Shown one piece after another: positions 1-6,897 of a DNA stretch of 14,912 nucleotides. Where the stretch lies: contig CAYUYM010000077.1 in NCBI GenBank assembly GCA_964449305.1, forward strand, positions 1 through 14,912, in the 5' to 3' direction. This DNA is from CAYUYM01 sp964449305. GTDB taxonomy: Bacteria > Bacteroidota > Ignavibacteria > SZUA-365 > CAYQST01. Each line of letters starts with the position of its first letter. Position 1 is the stretch's first letter. Under the pieces are notes generated by a model. It made no database searches and was not told the origin of the DNA. It was given only the letters and a program-made list of their open reading frames with translations. A program made the translations under genes and the position numbers.

Positions 1-927
1 CGTGTCGGTGATGATCTTCTTCGGCGACAGGAGTTTGCCCGTGAGGTTGGCGGGGCACACGGATGTGCACCGCCCGCACTCGGTGCAGGTGTAGCTGTCG
101 AAGAGCTGCTTCCAGGAAAGATGTTCGATGTCCACCACGCCGAAGGATTCCGCGTTCTCGTCCTCAAGGTCGATCGGCTTCAGGGCGCCGTCACCCTCCG
201 CATGGATGCCGCGGTTGCTGAAGAACACATTGGGGATGGAGGTGAGGACGTGGAAATGCTTGGAATAGGGCAGGTAGTTGAGCAGGCCGAGCACGAGCAC
301 GATATGCGCCCACCATCCGATCTCGTGAAGCACCGCGGTGGAGCCCGACGCCGCAAACATGCCGGCGAGGAAACGACTCACGGGACGGGCTGCAGGGGCG
401 GACTCACCGCCGAGGGCGATCTGCGTCGCGTACTGCAGGTACATCGTGATCATGATGAGGGCGATGGCGGAGAGGATGATCGACGCATCGCGTTGCGCCC
501 GGGGTTCGATGTCCTTCACACGGGCCGGGCCGAACACATGACGGCGGAGGAAGGCGGCGCCGATGCCGGCGAGGACCAGCACGCCCATGATGTCACCGCC
601 GAAGGAGATCACCGTGGAGAGCGGGCCGAGGAAGGCGAGGGAGAAGCCACGAATGAGCCCTTCGCCGATGGATTCCGCCACTGCTGCGAGGAGCACGAGG
701 AAGCCCCAGAAGATGGCGACATGGACGAGCCCTGCCAGCGGATCGCGCATGATCTTGGTCTGCCCAAGCGCGATGGCGAGCGTGTTGGAGACGCGCTTCT
801 CCGGATGATCGAAACGGTTTTCCGCCCTGCCAAGCCTGAGGTGGCGCACGACGCGTGAGACGGACCATGCAAACAACCCGCCGAAACCGGCGAGAACGAA
901 GAGGAAGATGATGTTTTTCAGATGCAT
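1..927 (-). CDS. Membrane Fe-S oxidoreductase, NarI/heterodisulfide-reductase-like (3' part outside window)
   Basis: This is the first 309 residues of a membrane-bound iron-sulfur electron-transfer protein; the open frame runs off the left edge. From the ATG (complement of 925-927) it reads MHLKNIIFLF, then hydrophobic segments near residues 5-25, 64-86, 104-126, 150-168 and 203-220. Histidines at 70, 201, 208, 224 and 226 are possible haem b ligands, as in the NarI-like domain. A soluble stretch follows, with a ferredoxin-type CTECGRCTSVCP motif (Cys 281, 284, 287, 291) that would bind a [4Fe-4S] cluster. This order matches the family with a NarI-like N-terminus and an Hdr/GlpC-type CCG domain at the C-terminus. 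A second cluster motif and CCG domain are expected beyond the edge but are not visible. Such proteins are thought to pass electrons between the quinone pool and soluble donors such as ETF; the partner here is unknown. No Shine-Dalgarno sequence precedes the start. It is divergent from the transporter at 1454. Confidence 0.88.
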   Translation of the reverse strand, partial: MHLKNIIFLFVLAGFGGLFAWSVSRVVRHLRLGRAENRFDHPEKRVSNTLAIALGQTKIMRDPLAGLVHVAIFWGFLVLLAAVAESIGEGLIRGFSLAFLGPLSTVISFGGDIMGVLVLAGIGAAFLRRHVFGPARVKDIEPRAQRDASIILSAIALIMITMYLQYATQIALGGESAPAARPVSRFLAGMFAASGSTAVLHEIGWWAHIVLVLGLLNYLPYSKHFHVLTSIPNVFFSNRGIHAEGDGALKPIDLEDENAESFGVVDIEHLSWKQLFDSYTCTECGRCTSVCPANLTGKLLSPKKIITDT

Positions 928-1453
928 GTACTGGGTAGGGGGATGTGAAATGCCTGGGTGGAGAAATGACGACGTTGCAGCAAAATACAATGTGGAATGA
1001 AAAATCAAGAATGGAGAATCGAGCCAGACACGAATTCGCGTATCCCGTCATGATGGTGAAACTCAGACAGAAACTTGTGCGGATCCGGCATGAACACGAT
1101 CTTGCCCGGCAACTCCTGAAACGTGGGACATCTTCCGGAGCCAGGGTCGACGAGGCGATCGGCCGCAGGTGGCCCGTCAAAAGCGGACGTCCAATTGGAG
1201 ATGTCCATCGCCTGCCAGGAGACGCGCGGCCGATTTCCCGTTTCGGCTTCTGCCTGAGTGCAGTATGAAAAACGATGAGGAATTTCGCGCGATTCACCAG
1301 ATCCAGACGAAGTGAGCTGCATTTTTGCGGTGCTGCTGAACGCGGCGCAAGCCTGTCGACCACCGTCCCACGGATCATTATTTTTGCCCATACCCGTCAT
1401 TCTTCATTCGTAATCCTTAATTTTCAAGCCCCTCCACAATCCGATCCCCCCTT
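928..1453. other. Divergent intergenic spacer without a convincing gene
   Basis: These 526 nt separate the Fe-S protein (minus) from the POT transporter (plus). The upstream regions and presumably the promoters of both genes must lie here. Short open frames exist on both strands, the longest being a minus-strand frame over 1005-1400, but none has a good ribosome site, recognisable domain or clear start. I do not call a gene. The block is bounded by two similar A/G-rich sequences in opposite orientation, listed separately. TAATTTTC at 1418-1425 is one base off the Bacteroidota -7 element TAnnTTTG, but no matching -33 TTG lies at the right distance, so I do not call a promoter. Confidence 0.6.
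998..1426. repeat. Imperfect inverted A/G-rich repeats bounding an intergenic block
   Basis: The plus strand at 998-1023 begins TGAAAAATCAAGAATGGAGA. The minus strand read from 1426 down to 1395 begins TGAAAATTAAGGATTACGAA and goes on GAATGAAGAATGACGG. Both share the pattern TGAAAA-TNAAGNAT followed by GAAT/GAGAAT steps, and they point inwards from the two ends of a block of about 430 bp. This could be the worn ends of a small non-autonomous element or two copies of a common intergenic simple repeat. No transposase fragment is visible inside and I cannot define clean target-site duplications. The similarity was judged by eye. Confidence 0.35.
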
Positions 1454-2842
1454 ATGACCACCACCGACACCACGAAAAACTCCTTCCCCTCCAGCTTCTG
1501 GACAGCCAACCTGACGGAGCTGTTCGAACGTGCCGCGTATTACAGCATGGCGAGCTTCGTCGTGCTGTATCTCGGGCAGCTCGGACTGGGCAACTACTGG
1601 CCAAGCAACCTGAACGGCTTCCTCTGGACCCTGGTCTATTTCCTCCCGATTCTCTCCGGCACCATCGCCGATCAGGTCGGATTCAAGAAGTCGCTTCTTG
1701 TCGCCTTCGTCCTGCTGGCCATCGGCTATCTGTTGATGGGCTGGCCCGTCTGGTTCGGCGGGCTGACGCTCTCCAAGGAAGTGGGGGCGGAGATGACCGC
1801 AGGCATGGACGTCATGCTGCCGGTGGCACTGGCCATCCTGCTCATCGGCATGGGCGGATCCGTGATCAAGCCCTGCATCTCCGGCACCGTACAGAAGACG
1901 GCCGGATCGAAGGCGACACTTGCCTTTGCGATCTTCTACATGGTCATCAACATCGGCTCCCTGGTGGGCCGCGGCATCAGCTACTATGTGCGCACGAACT
2001 CCGGCCTGAGCTTCATCTTCGCCGTGGCCATGGCATGCTCCATTGTCGCCTTCTTCGTTGTGCTGTTCTCGTACAAGGATCCGGACTCCATCCCCGGTCT
2101 CAACGTCCAGAAGAAGCCGAAGAAATCCATCGGGAAGATCCTGGTCGACATGGTGCTTGTCCTGAAGAATCTGCGCTTTGCGTTGTTCCTCGTGTTCTCC
2201 AGCGGCTTCTTCTTCCTGTACTCGCAGGTCTACAACGTTCTGCCGCTGTACCTGAAGAAGGTGGTGGAGACGAACCCCGCGGTTGACATCTATACCATGG
2301 CGAATCCCTTTGTGATCGTGTTCTTCCAGCTGCTGATCACCAAGGCATTCGGGAAGATGAAGCCCATCAAATCCATCGTGGTCGGGATTGTGATCATCGG
2401 CATCTCGATGCTCATCAACCTTGCACCGATCTTCATGACCGGCGGTGTGCGGGCGATGACCATGGGCAACCTGCTGCCAATCGGATCGCTCTTCATCGTG
2501 CTCACCGTGGCGCTCATCGCCTTCGGCGAGCTCTTCACCTCGGCTCGCACGTATGAGTACATCGGTGCACTGTCGCCGAAAGGCCAGGAGGGATTGTTCC
2601 TTGGCTACGCAAACCTTCCCATGGCGATTGGCGCCCTGATCGGCGGACCGGTGGGGGCGTTCATCTTCAACGAGATCATGTGCCGTGGAGCCGTGAAGCT
2701 GGAGAACGGACTGTTCGAACTCGACCCCGTGGCCAACGCCACCGGCTGGCTCATCCTCATGGCCATCGGCCTGCTCTCGGCGGCCTCCATGTGGGGCTAC
2801 AACCGCTGGTTGATCCGCCAGGAAGCGAGGGAGGCGGTGTAA
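1454..2842 (+). CDS. POT/PTR2-family proton-coupled peptide transporter (MFS)
   Basis: This is a 462-residue inner-membrane transporter of the proton-dependent oligopeptide transporter family. Members import di- and tripeptides by proton symport, although some bacterial members move other substrates. Helix 1 carries the POT signature ELFERAAYY (Glu22, Glu25, Arg26, Tyr29, Tyr30), the ExxER motif that couples protons to transport. Residues 158-170, FAIFYMVINIGSL, match the second PTR2 signature (FY..IN.GSL), and GMGGSVIKPCISG before it fits the family G..KP motif. The rest is a run of hydrophobic helices with short charged loops such as KDPDSIPGLNVQKKPKKS near the middle. The length is at the short end for bacterial POTs and suggests about 12 helices. 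The ATG at 1454 has no Shine-Dalgarno; the sequence before it is C-rich. The gene stands alone, divergent from the Fe-S protein and convergent with the stress protein. Substrate is not deducible. Confidence 0.88.
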   Translation: MTTTDTTKNSFPSSFWTANLTELFERAAYYSMASFVVLYLGQLGLGNYWPSNLNGFLWTLVYFLPILSGTIADQVGFKKSLLVAFVLLAIGYLLMGWPVWFGGLTLSKEVGAEMTAGMDVMLPVALAILLIGMGGSVIKPCISGTVQKTAGSKATLAFAIFYMVINIGSLVGRGISYYVRTNSGLSFIFAVAMACSIVAFFVVLFSYKDPDSIPGLNVQKKPKKSIGKILVDMVLVLKNLRFALFLVFSSGFFFLYSQVYNVLPLYLKKVVETNPAVDIYTMANPFVIVFFQLLITKAFGKMKPIKSIVVGIVIIGISMLINLAPIFMTGGVRAMTMGNLLPIGSLFIVLTVALIAFGELFTSARTYEYIGALSPKGQEGLFLGYANLPMAIGALIGGPVGAFIFNEIMCRGAVKLENGLFELDPVANATGWLILMAIGLLSAASMWGYNRWLIRQEAREAV

Positions 2843-2863
2843 GGATTCAATCGACAGATGACT

Positions 2864-2892
2864 GGGGCTGCAGAGAGACACCGGCGAGCCCC
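2864..2892 (+). terminator. Possible hairpin downstream of the transporter
   Basis: GGGGCT (2864-2869) and AGCCCC (2887-2892) are perfect complements separated by 17 nt, starting 22 nt after the transporter stop. The following bases are TTCATCATT, not a real T tract. It could be a weak terminator between convergent genes, or chance in GC-rich DNA. Nothing else recognisable was seen in the rest of this 176-nt gap. Confidence 0.3.
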
Positions 2893-3018
2893 TTCATCAT
2901 TACTCGAACACCTCGGCAAGCTCTGTGCAGGCACCTCGTCGGGTCGGCGCAAGCATGGGAATCCAGCGTGAGTCAATGGCCGGTGATCAGTCCCAGAGCG
3001 ACAATGCGCGTCCTGCCG

Positions 3019-3855
3019 TCAGTGGTAGACAAACACGGGAAAGGTACCGTCGCGCAGGACGGTCTGCGTCACGCTGCCAAAGAGCCGGTCGGCCAGGTTC
3101 CGCACCGGCGGTGAGCCGACGATGACGATGGCGGGATGCAGCTCCCGGGCCACCTGCCGGATGATGTCTGCCGGCTGCCCGCTGCGCACGTGGATGCCCG
3201 GGCGCATGCCGAATCCCCGGATGTAGGACACCACCTTCTCGAGATGGTACTTCTGCTGCTCCCAGCGCTCCGCCACGCAGAGGAGCGTCACCTGGTACTC
3301 TTCCGGAAGGTTGGGTGTGATGGCAAGGTAGGCCCGCATTGCACGTGCCGCACCCACGCCTCCGTCGTAGGCGATGATCACGTTCTGCGGCATCGCCAGC
3401 ACACGCGGCACGGCGATGATGGGACAGGCCGGATACCGGAGGATCTCCGTCAGCGTCTCGTCCCCGCCTTCCCGTGCGGGCTGCGTGAAGAAGGTCTTCT
3501 CGCCGAGGATGAGAAGATCCGCCGTCTTTCCCTCCTCCTCCAGCGCAAGATGAGGCGCCCCGGAAAAGATGATGTCCTCATGCCTCGCCCCCTCCGCATT
3601 GCATCGCCCGCGAAAATCCTCGATGAGGAGCTCCGCCCTGTCCTTCGCCCGGTTGAGTCGCACCTCTGCGGAATGGTGCGACAGCTCCAGCGCGCCGGGC
3701 TGGGCGCCGGATTCCGTGTATTCGATATACTCGGTGTCGATCACGGCGACGCCGATCAACACGGCATCGTAGAGTTGGGCACGGCGCAGTGCCAACGCCA
3801 ATGCGGATTCCGCGTATTCCGAACCGTCAAGTCCAACGACGATGCGTCTGCTCAT
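3019..3855 (-). CDS. Universal stress protein, tandem UspA domains
   Basis: This is a 278-residue cytoplasmic protein with two Usp folds: residues 1-151 start MSRRIVVGLDGSEYAESAL, and residues 156-278 start NVIIAYDGGVGAARAM. The second domain ends in IVIVGSPPVRNLADRLFGSVTQTVL, which keeps the spacing of the family ATP-binding G..(9-10)..GS motif (Gly247-Ser248, Gly260-Ser261), though the usual second glycine is replaced. The first domain has only a degenerate form (ILGEKTFFTQPAREGG), so at most the second half is likely to bind nucleotide. The protein probably acts in stress or energy-limitation signalling; the partner is unknown. The start is supported by GGAGG (complement of 3861-3865), 5 nt before the ATG. 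It lies 118 nt downstream of the pullulanase on the same strand, so cotranscription is possible but not shown. Confidence 0.92.
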   Translation of the reverse strand: MSRRIVVGLDGSEYAESALALALRRAQLYDAVLIGVAVIDTEYIEYTESGAQPGALELSHHSAEVRLNRAKDRAELLIEDFRGRCNAEGARHEDIIFSGAPHLALEEEGKTADLLILGEKTFFTQPAREGGDETLTEILRYPACPIIAVPRVLAMPQNVIIAYDGGVGAARAMRAYLAITPNLPEEYQVTLLCVAERWEQQKYHLEKVVSYIRGFGMRPGIHVRSGQPADIIRQVARELHPAIVIVGSPPVRNLADRLFGSVTQTVLRDGTFPVFVYH

Positions 3856-3973
3856 GACTGCCTCCAGTGTGACGAGGTGAATATGGAGACGATGCTGTTT
3901 TCGTGAATTTCGCTGTCATCCATCAAATGCGCAAGGAAATTCCCCCCGCAGGATGCCGGCAGTCTTCGATGGA

Positions 3974-6691
3974 TCATTTGCCGGTGCGCACCCAGATCTT
4001 CACGGATTCCGCGGGAAGCGTGATCGTGGTCTTCCTCCCCCCATTCAGGATGCTGTCGGGACGCCCGGTGATCGGATCCGTCCCCGCCACATCCCCATCG
4101 GCCACCAATGCCCAGCGCCCCTCGGGCAGTGTGGCGATGTCGATGCCGGCCTCCCTCGTCCCGGTGTTGATGAGCACGAACAGGGTGCCGCCGATCACAT
4201 ACCCCAGGTGCAGGGAATCAGGTGGTTCGATGAACTGGACATGGTCGGGAGCCTGGCGATCACCCACACGACACCCCGCGCCATACGGGGATTTCCGCAG
4301 GGCAATGAGTCCCCGCCACCAGGCGTTCATGCGCCCATGGTCGCAGGCCGCTCCGTCGGTCTTGTTGCGCCCGAGGTTTTCCCAGACGAAAAGGTTCGGC
4401 GTGCGCAGGTTGTAGGTGTCGCGCCGGCCGTTGATCACTATCGGTCCGCTCCGCGTGCGTCGGGTCATGCCCGTGTCGGGCGCCGCGCCCTTGCTGCGCA
4501 TGAACTCGGATCCACCGTGGATCACGACGGGACCCAGGGAGGTGAGCAGCATCGCGGCGGCGATGCGATACGGACCCTCATCCACCCCCAGCAGACCGTT
4601 CCAGTCGCGTGCCGCGAAGCGGTCGGCGAGCGCCCAGTTGTCGTGGATGTCGAGGTAGTTGATGCCATCGTTCGGTGTGTGCTCCTCGGGGAAGGAGTTC
4701 GCAATCGCGCGCTTCGCCGCTTCACGGTTGCCATTGCCGCCCGCGTAGCCCCTGTCGGTGCGCTTGTTGCGCGGGGAATCGGGGGGCCCGCAGAGGGCGT
4801 TGCGCGTGTCGTCCTGGAAGAAGGTGATCGGGGCATCCTCCTTGTACCAGTTGCGGTCGGGATTGGCCTCGTAGGCCGGGTCGCCCGAAGCGATCCACGG
4901 TTCGCCATAGATGATGATGTCGGGTCCCAGCACGCGGCGGAGCTCGCGGAGGGTCTGCTTGTCGGTGAGGCCGGCGAGATCGATGCGGAATCCGTCCACA
5001 CCGAACTCCCTGATGAAATGGAGACACTGGTCCTGGATCCAGCGTGCCGTCATGGGGCGGTCCTCTGATTTCGTTTCGGTCCCATAATCCCCGAGAAACT
5101 GCACGTCGTCGCCGGTGCGGTAGTACCCGGGTCTGTCGAGCACGCGGAAGTTGAAGTACATTTCGCGGCCATCCATACGCTCCCCCGTGTGGTTGAACAC
5201 GAAATCCACGATCACGGCGATGCCACGCTCGTGGAAGGCCTTGACGAGATCGCGGAATTGGGCGTTCTGCTCACCGTGATCGCTGCCCTTCTCGCGATAG
5301 CGGGACTCGATCGCGAAGGCGTGCGTGGTGCGGTACCCCCAGTCGTAATTGGTCTCGGCCACCCCCTGTGAGCGCATGAACGCATCGTTGGCAAACGCGG
5401 CCTGCCACTCGTCGTCGGGATGATGCAGGAACTCCTGCACAGGCAGAAGGTGCACCACGTTGATGCCCAGATCCACGAGGTGATCGATGCCCACTTTGGC
5501 ACCGGCGGCATTGCGCAGACCGGATTGAAAGAACCCGGTGAGCCTGCCGCGCTTCTTGTCGTCGAGGCCGGGAAGGAGAAGGGTGAAGTCTTCCACATGC
5601 ACTTCATAGGCGATGACATCCTCCATGCGCGGGCGACCGTTCCTGAGCGGCGGGGCAGGTGTGATGGATGTCCACACGCGGGCGCGTCCGAAGGAATCGT
5701 CGCTGACGCGGGCATAGGGATCGGTGATGTGGACGGGGACCTTTTCGAAGAACTCGTTGCCGGGATCCGAGGCATCGCCGTGAACGGTGTAGTCGTACCA
5801 CCAGCGCAGGTAGGACTCTTTGAAGACAGCCTCCCACACACCGCAGTCGTCGCGGTTCATGGTGAAGATCACGGCAGGGTCCTTGTCCGTCTGCCGGCGG
5901 TAGAGGTACAAACGCACCTCGCGGGCGCGGGGTGCGAAGATGCGGAAGGTGGTTTCGCCCTTCATGGCGTCGAAATTGGCGCCGAGCTGCTTCGGTGACC
6001 AGAGGTGGCGGTACCATCCATCGAAGGAGCAGAGGAGGCGTCGAGTGCTGCCGGGGGCGTCGATGCGCCAGACGCGGGTGATGTCGAGTGCATTGGAGGG
6101 AACGATCTGCACCTCATCCGGGGCGATGCGCAGCACGCGTGCGATGGGTGCGTCGATGCCGCGTGCGTCGGTGAGGCGGTACAGTTTCGGATCGGTGGAG
6201 AACTCGTGGGGTCCTGACAGCGACAGGATGCGGATGTGACGCGGAGCGACGATCTCGGCCGTGAAGGCGGTGGTTTTCACGGTGTGCGCGAACACAAGGT
6301 TTCCCGCGGCGGTGTTCGGGGCTGCGGGAAGGGGGGAAATCCAGCGTCCGTCATCCACACGGAACTTGAACTGGTCACCGGGTTTGACGACGGAGTGGTC
6401 CGGGTTTGACACATCAAGAGACCAGACGCCATCGGAGCGCCGGGTGAGGTGCCATGAAGGATCGGCCATGTCGTGTTTCCATGCGCGCATGGAGCCCTCG
6501 ACAACGACGACGGATGGGGAGACGCCATGGCGGTCTGCGTCGAAGACGAAGGTGGCGGTGGAAGGAGTGTCGCGATACCCGCAGAGGAGTTCATCCTCCG
6601 AGAAGGGAGCCTGTGCGTGAACAGCAGTGAGGCGGAGTGAGGAAGCGAGGATGAGCAGGGCAATGCATGCGGGAGCGTGGCGGAGATTCAT
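3974..6691 (-). CDS. pulA: Secreted GH13 type I pullulanase-like debranching enzyme
   Basis: This is a 905-residue glycoside hydrolase of family GH13, predicted to cleave alpha-1,6 links in pullulan, glycogen or starch limit dextrins. A Sec signal peptide is clear (MNLRHAPACIALLILASSLRLTAVHA, cleavage near residue 26). One beta-sandwich domain (about 40-120, ending GDQFKFRVDDGRW) and a linker domain (about 140-215) precede a CBM48-like domain (about 240-340). The catalytic barrel (about 355-800) and a C-terminal beta domain follow. The GH13 motifs are all present: region I DFVFNH (496-501), region II GFRIDLAG with nucleophile Asp571, region III IIYGEPW with acid/base Glu597, and region IV DIHDN with Asp684. 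NYDWGY (448-453) corresponds to the YNWGY motif typical of type I pullulanases. The start follows from the signal peptide; no Shine-Dalgarno is present. It could instead prefer another alpha-glucan substrate. It is divergent from the large repeat protein. Confidence 0.9.
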   Translation of the reverse strand: MNLRHAPACIALLILASSLRLTAVHAQAPFSEDELLCGYRDTPSTATFVFDADRHGVSPSVVVVEGSMRAWKHDMADPSWHLTRRSDGVWSLDVSNPDHSVVKPGDQFKFRVDDGRWISPLPAAPNTAAGNLVFAHTVKTTAFTAEIVAPRHIRILSLSGPHEFSTDPKLYRLTDARGIDAPIARVLRIAPDEVQIVPSNALDITRVWRIDAPGSTRRLLCSFDGWYRHLWSPKQLGANFDAMKGETTFRIFAPRAREVRLYLYRRQTDKDPAVIFTMNRDDCGVWEAVFKESYLRWWYDYTVHGDASDPGNEFFEKVPVHITDPYARVSDDSFGRARVWTSITPAPPLRNGRPRMEDVIAYEVHVEDFTLLLPGLDDKKRGRLTGFFQSGLRNAAGAKVGIDHLVDLGINVVHLLPVQEFLHHPDDEWQAAFANDAFMRSQGVAETNYDWGYRTTHAFAIESRYREKGSDHGEQNAQFRDLVKAFHERGIAVIVDFVFNHTGERMDGREMYFNFRVLDRPGYYRTGDDVQFLGDYGTETKSEDRPMTARWIQDQCLHFIREFGVDGFRIDLAGLTDKQTLRELRRVLGPDIIIYGEPWIASGDPAYEANPDRNWYKEDAPITFFQDDTRNALCGPPDSPRNKRTDRGYAGGNGNREAAKRAIANSFPEEHTPNDGINYLDIHDNWALADRFAARDWNGLLGVDEGPYRIAAAMLLTSLGPVVIHGGSEFMRSKGAAPDTGMTRRTRSGPIVINGRRDTYNLRTPNLFVWENLGRNKTDGAACDHGRMNAWWRGLIALRKSPYGAGCRVGDRQAPDHVQFIEPPDSLHLGYVIGGTLFVLINTGTREAGIDIATLPEGRWALVADGDVAGTDPITGRPDSILNGGRKTTITLPAESVKIWVRTGK

Positions 6692-6763
6692 GGCAGACGT
6701 CGGGGTGTGAGGAATATCGCAACATACGAAACGGATGGATGGGATGACATGTGGGGTGTTGGA

Positions 6764-6806
6764 GACCTATAGGTCTTCTTAGAAGTACTTAGAAGACCTA
6801 TAGGTC
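6764..6806. repeat. Pair of GACCTATAGGTC palindromes forming a long hairpin
   Basis: Two perfect copies of the 12-bp palindrome GACCTATAGGTC lie at 6764-6775 and 6795-6806, 31 bp apart start to start. The arm GACCTATAGGTCTTC (6764-6778) is exactly complementary to 6792-6806, giving a 15-bp stem over a 13-nt loop. The element sits between the divergent pullulanase and repeat-protein genes. It is the same repeat family as the four-copy array at 11449-11570. It could be a REP-type extragenic palindrome, a binding site or a bidirectional transcription signal; there is no T tract. Confidence 0.9.
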
Positions 6807-6853
6807 ACCACCTGCCACGGCCCCAGTTCCTTCCGCCAGGATTTTCGCGTAAA

Positions 6854-6882
6854 TTACTGGCTACAGTAAAGCGTGTGCTTTA
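6854..6882 (+). promoter_or_regulatory. Two overlapping inverted repeats in the leader of the repeat-protein gene
   Basis: TTACTG-GCTA-CAGTAA (6854-6869) and TAAAGC-GTGT-GCTTTA (6867-6882) are both perfect 6-4-6 inverted repeats. They share the three bases TAA at 6867-6869, so only one hairpin can form fully at a time. The second ends 3 nt before the AAAGGAG ribosome site at 6886-6892. They could be tandem operator half-site pairs in DNA, or alternative RNA hairpins affecting translation start. The geometry is directly visible; function is inferred. Confidence 0.5.
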
Positions 6883-6885
6883 TTG

Positions 6886-6892
6886 AAAGGAG
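6886..6892 (+). promoter_or_regulatory. Ribosome binding site that sets the start at 6898
   Basis: AAAGGAG lies 5 nt before ATG 6898. The frame is also open from a TTG at 6883, but that start would put the ribosome site inside the gene, so ATG 6898 is preferred. This strong site contrasts with the poor ones in front of the pullulanase, transporter and Fe-S protein genes. Confidence 0.8.
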
Positions 6893-6897
6893 TGGCC

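Noticed and set aside
1005..1400. 131-codon minus-strand open frame in the first intergenic gap
   Set aside because: Part of the translation looks protein-like, but there is no ribosome site, recognisable domain or conserved neighbour role. Its end lies in the A/G-rich repeat.
1424..2881. 485-codon open frame on the minus strand opposite the transporter
   Set aside because: Its composition is dominated by His, Asp, Glu, Gln and Gly, as expected for the antisense of a GC-rich membrane-protein gene. The plus-strand frame carries clear POT motifs.
3953..5068. 371-codon plus-strand open frame opposite the pullulanase
   Set aside because: It is antisense to conserved GH13 catalytic motifs and has no motif or good start of its own.
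6883..6897. Upstream TTG start for the repeat-protein gene
   Set aside because: It would place the AAAGGAG ribosome site inside the coding sequence; ATG 6898 is 5 nt after that site and begins a good signal peptide.
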